Shown piece by piece: positions 5,643-5,743 of a stretch of DNA of 5,743 bases. The translations under genes and the position numbers were made by a program. The stretch is taken from the NCBI GenBank assembly GCA_026193755.1, contig JAPHUI010000282.1, positions 1-5,743 of the forward strand, read 5' to 3'. Each line of letters starts with the position of its first letter. Position 1 is the first letter of the stretch. Source of the stretch: Ignavibacteriaceae bacterium. GTDB lineage: Bacteria; Bacteroidota; Ignavibacteria; Ignavibacteriales; Ignavibacteriaceae. Under the pieces are notes generated by a model. It saw only the letters and a program-made list of their open reading frames with translations, was not told the DNA's origin and did no database searches.

Positions 5643-5743
5643 CGGCTCCGCAGGTAGGACTTGAATCCATCAAAAGCCGGATCTTCGACCTACGACACCC
5701 TGATTAATCCGGCAACTGCCGGACTCTAACCGGAAGTATTTCT
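5643..5743 (-). ncRNA. GC-rich structured segment resembling a disrupted tRNA-Asn 3' half (partial)
   Basis: Read on the minus strand, several blocks follow tRNA-Asn order: GGTTAGAG (5731-5724, D-loop-like), TTAATCAGG (5707-5699, 3' side of an anticodon arm), GTGTC (5698-5694, variable loop), GTAGG (5693-5689) and CCTAC (5658-5654) as T-stem halves, TTCAAGT (5665-5659) as a T-loop, then CTGCGGA, discriminator-like G, and CCG instead of CCA (5653-5643). Against a working tRNA: 23 extra bases (5688-5666) lie between GTAGG and TTCAAGT; the 5' anticodon-stem half is replaced by the palindrome at 5708-5723; and the visible 5' end (AGAA) cannot pair with CTGCGGA. The strong terminator lies just downstream, so it is probably transcribed. 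It may be a decayed tRNA, a tRNA-derived RNA, or the 3' part of another structured RNA whose 5' half is outside the window. Alternatively an assembly error at a contig end could produce it. Confidence 0.4.
5708..5723. repeat. Perfect palindromic hairpin TCCGGCAACTGCCGGA
   Basis: Seven-base arms (5708-5714 and 5717-5723) flank two central bases; in RNA a 6-bp stem with a 4-base loop is likely. Its left arm can alternatively pair with GCCGGAT at 5676-5682 (complementary to ATCCGGC at 5707-5713), so two mutually exclusive stems are possible. CCGG occurs four times within 5677-5733, unlike the surrounding AT-rich DNA. Confidence 0.6.

Noticed and set aside
5670..5741. Minus-strand open frame of 23 codons entering from the right edge, ending in TGA
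   Set aside because: It could be the end of a protein gene, but the segment's tRNA-like blocks, palindromes and high GC favour RNA; too short to decide, so not called as coding.
5630..5743. tmRNA, 6S RNA, RNase P RNA or SRP RNA as identity of the right-edge segment
   Set aside because: No tag-peptide frame or GGTTC...CCACCA end (tmRNA), no RNase P or SRP core motifs. A loose resemblance of CCTGCGGAGCCGAG to a 6S 3' region was noted, but the 5' strand needed to test it is outside the window.
5643..5743. Functional tRNA-Asn gene
   Set aside because: T-loop interrupted by 23 bases, anticodon stem not formed in the normal way, visible 5' end does not pair with the acceptor 3' strand, and CCG instead of CCA.

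Overview
The window is AT-rich chromosomal DNA, most likely from the Bacteroidota/Ignavibacteriota/Chlorobiota group. The evidence for that is the low GC content, Lys/Asn/Ile-rich proteins, a lipoprotein with a GGAHPN (DUF3298/RsiV-like) domain, a long PKD-repeat surface protein, and several genes with weak or no Shine-Dalgarno sequence. This assignment is an inference; no rRNA or other decisive marker is present. Layout, left to right: (1) The left edge holds the first 16 codons of a minus-strand membrane-anchored protein. It overlaps by 4 bp (ATGA) the end of a 138-aa double zf-TFIIB zinc-ribbon protein at 46-462. (2) A 271-aa DUF4163/DUF3298 (PdaC/RsiV-like) lipoprotein lies at 552-1367, minus strand. 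(3) A 344-aa histone-deacetylase-superfamily amidohydrolase with a complete active site lies at 1451-2485, minus strand, with a good sigma70-type promoter. (4) A 225-bp divergent intergenic region separates it from a plus-strand pair: a 753-aa PKD-array membrane protein (2711-4972) overlapping by 4 bp an unrecognised 181-aa cytoplasmic protein (4969-5514). (5) A convergent region follows. It ends in a strong minus-strand terminator (5588-5629) preceded by a GC-rich structured segment (about 5643-5743) that resembles the 3' half of a tRNA-Asn with 23 extra bases in its T-loop. No mobile-element gene, CRISPR array or complete rRNA/tRNA was found. The most distinctive content is the coupled pair PKD-array protein plus 181-aa partner. 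The large protein has a signal peptide, one degenerate repeat and then three tandem two-domain units (A-B, A-B, A-B) with a period of 185 residues (555 bp), one transmembrane helix and a roughly 55-residue cytoplasmic tail. It has no cysteines and no enzymatic domain. The small partner has no signal peptide or membrane segment, so the arrangement suggests an envelope-spanning structural or sensing module whose inner face is the tail plus the partner. The minus-strand genes look like three separately promoted housekeeping or accessory units rather than one pathway.
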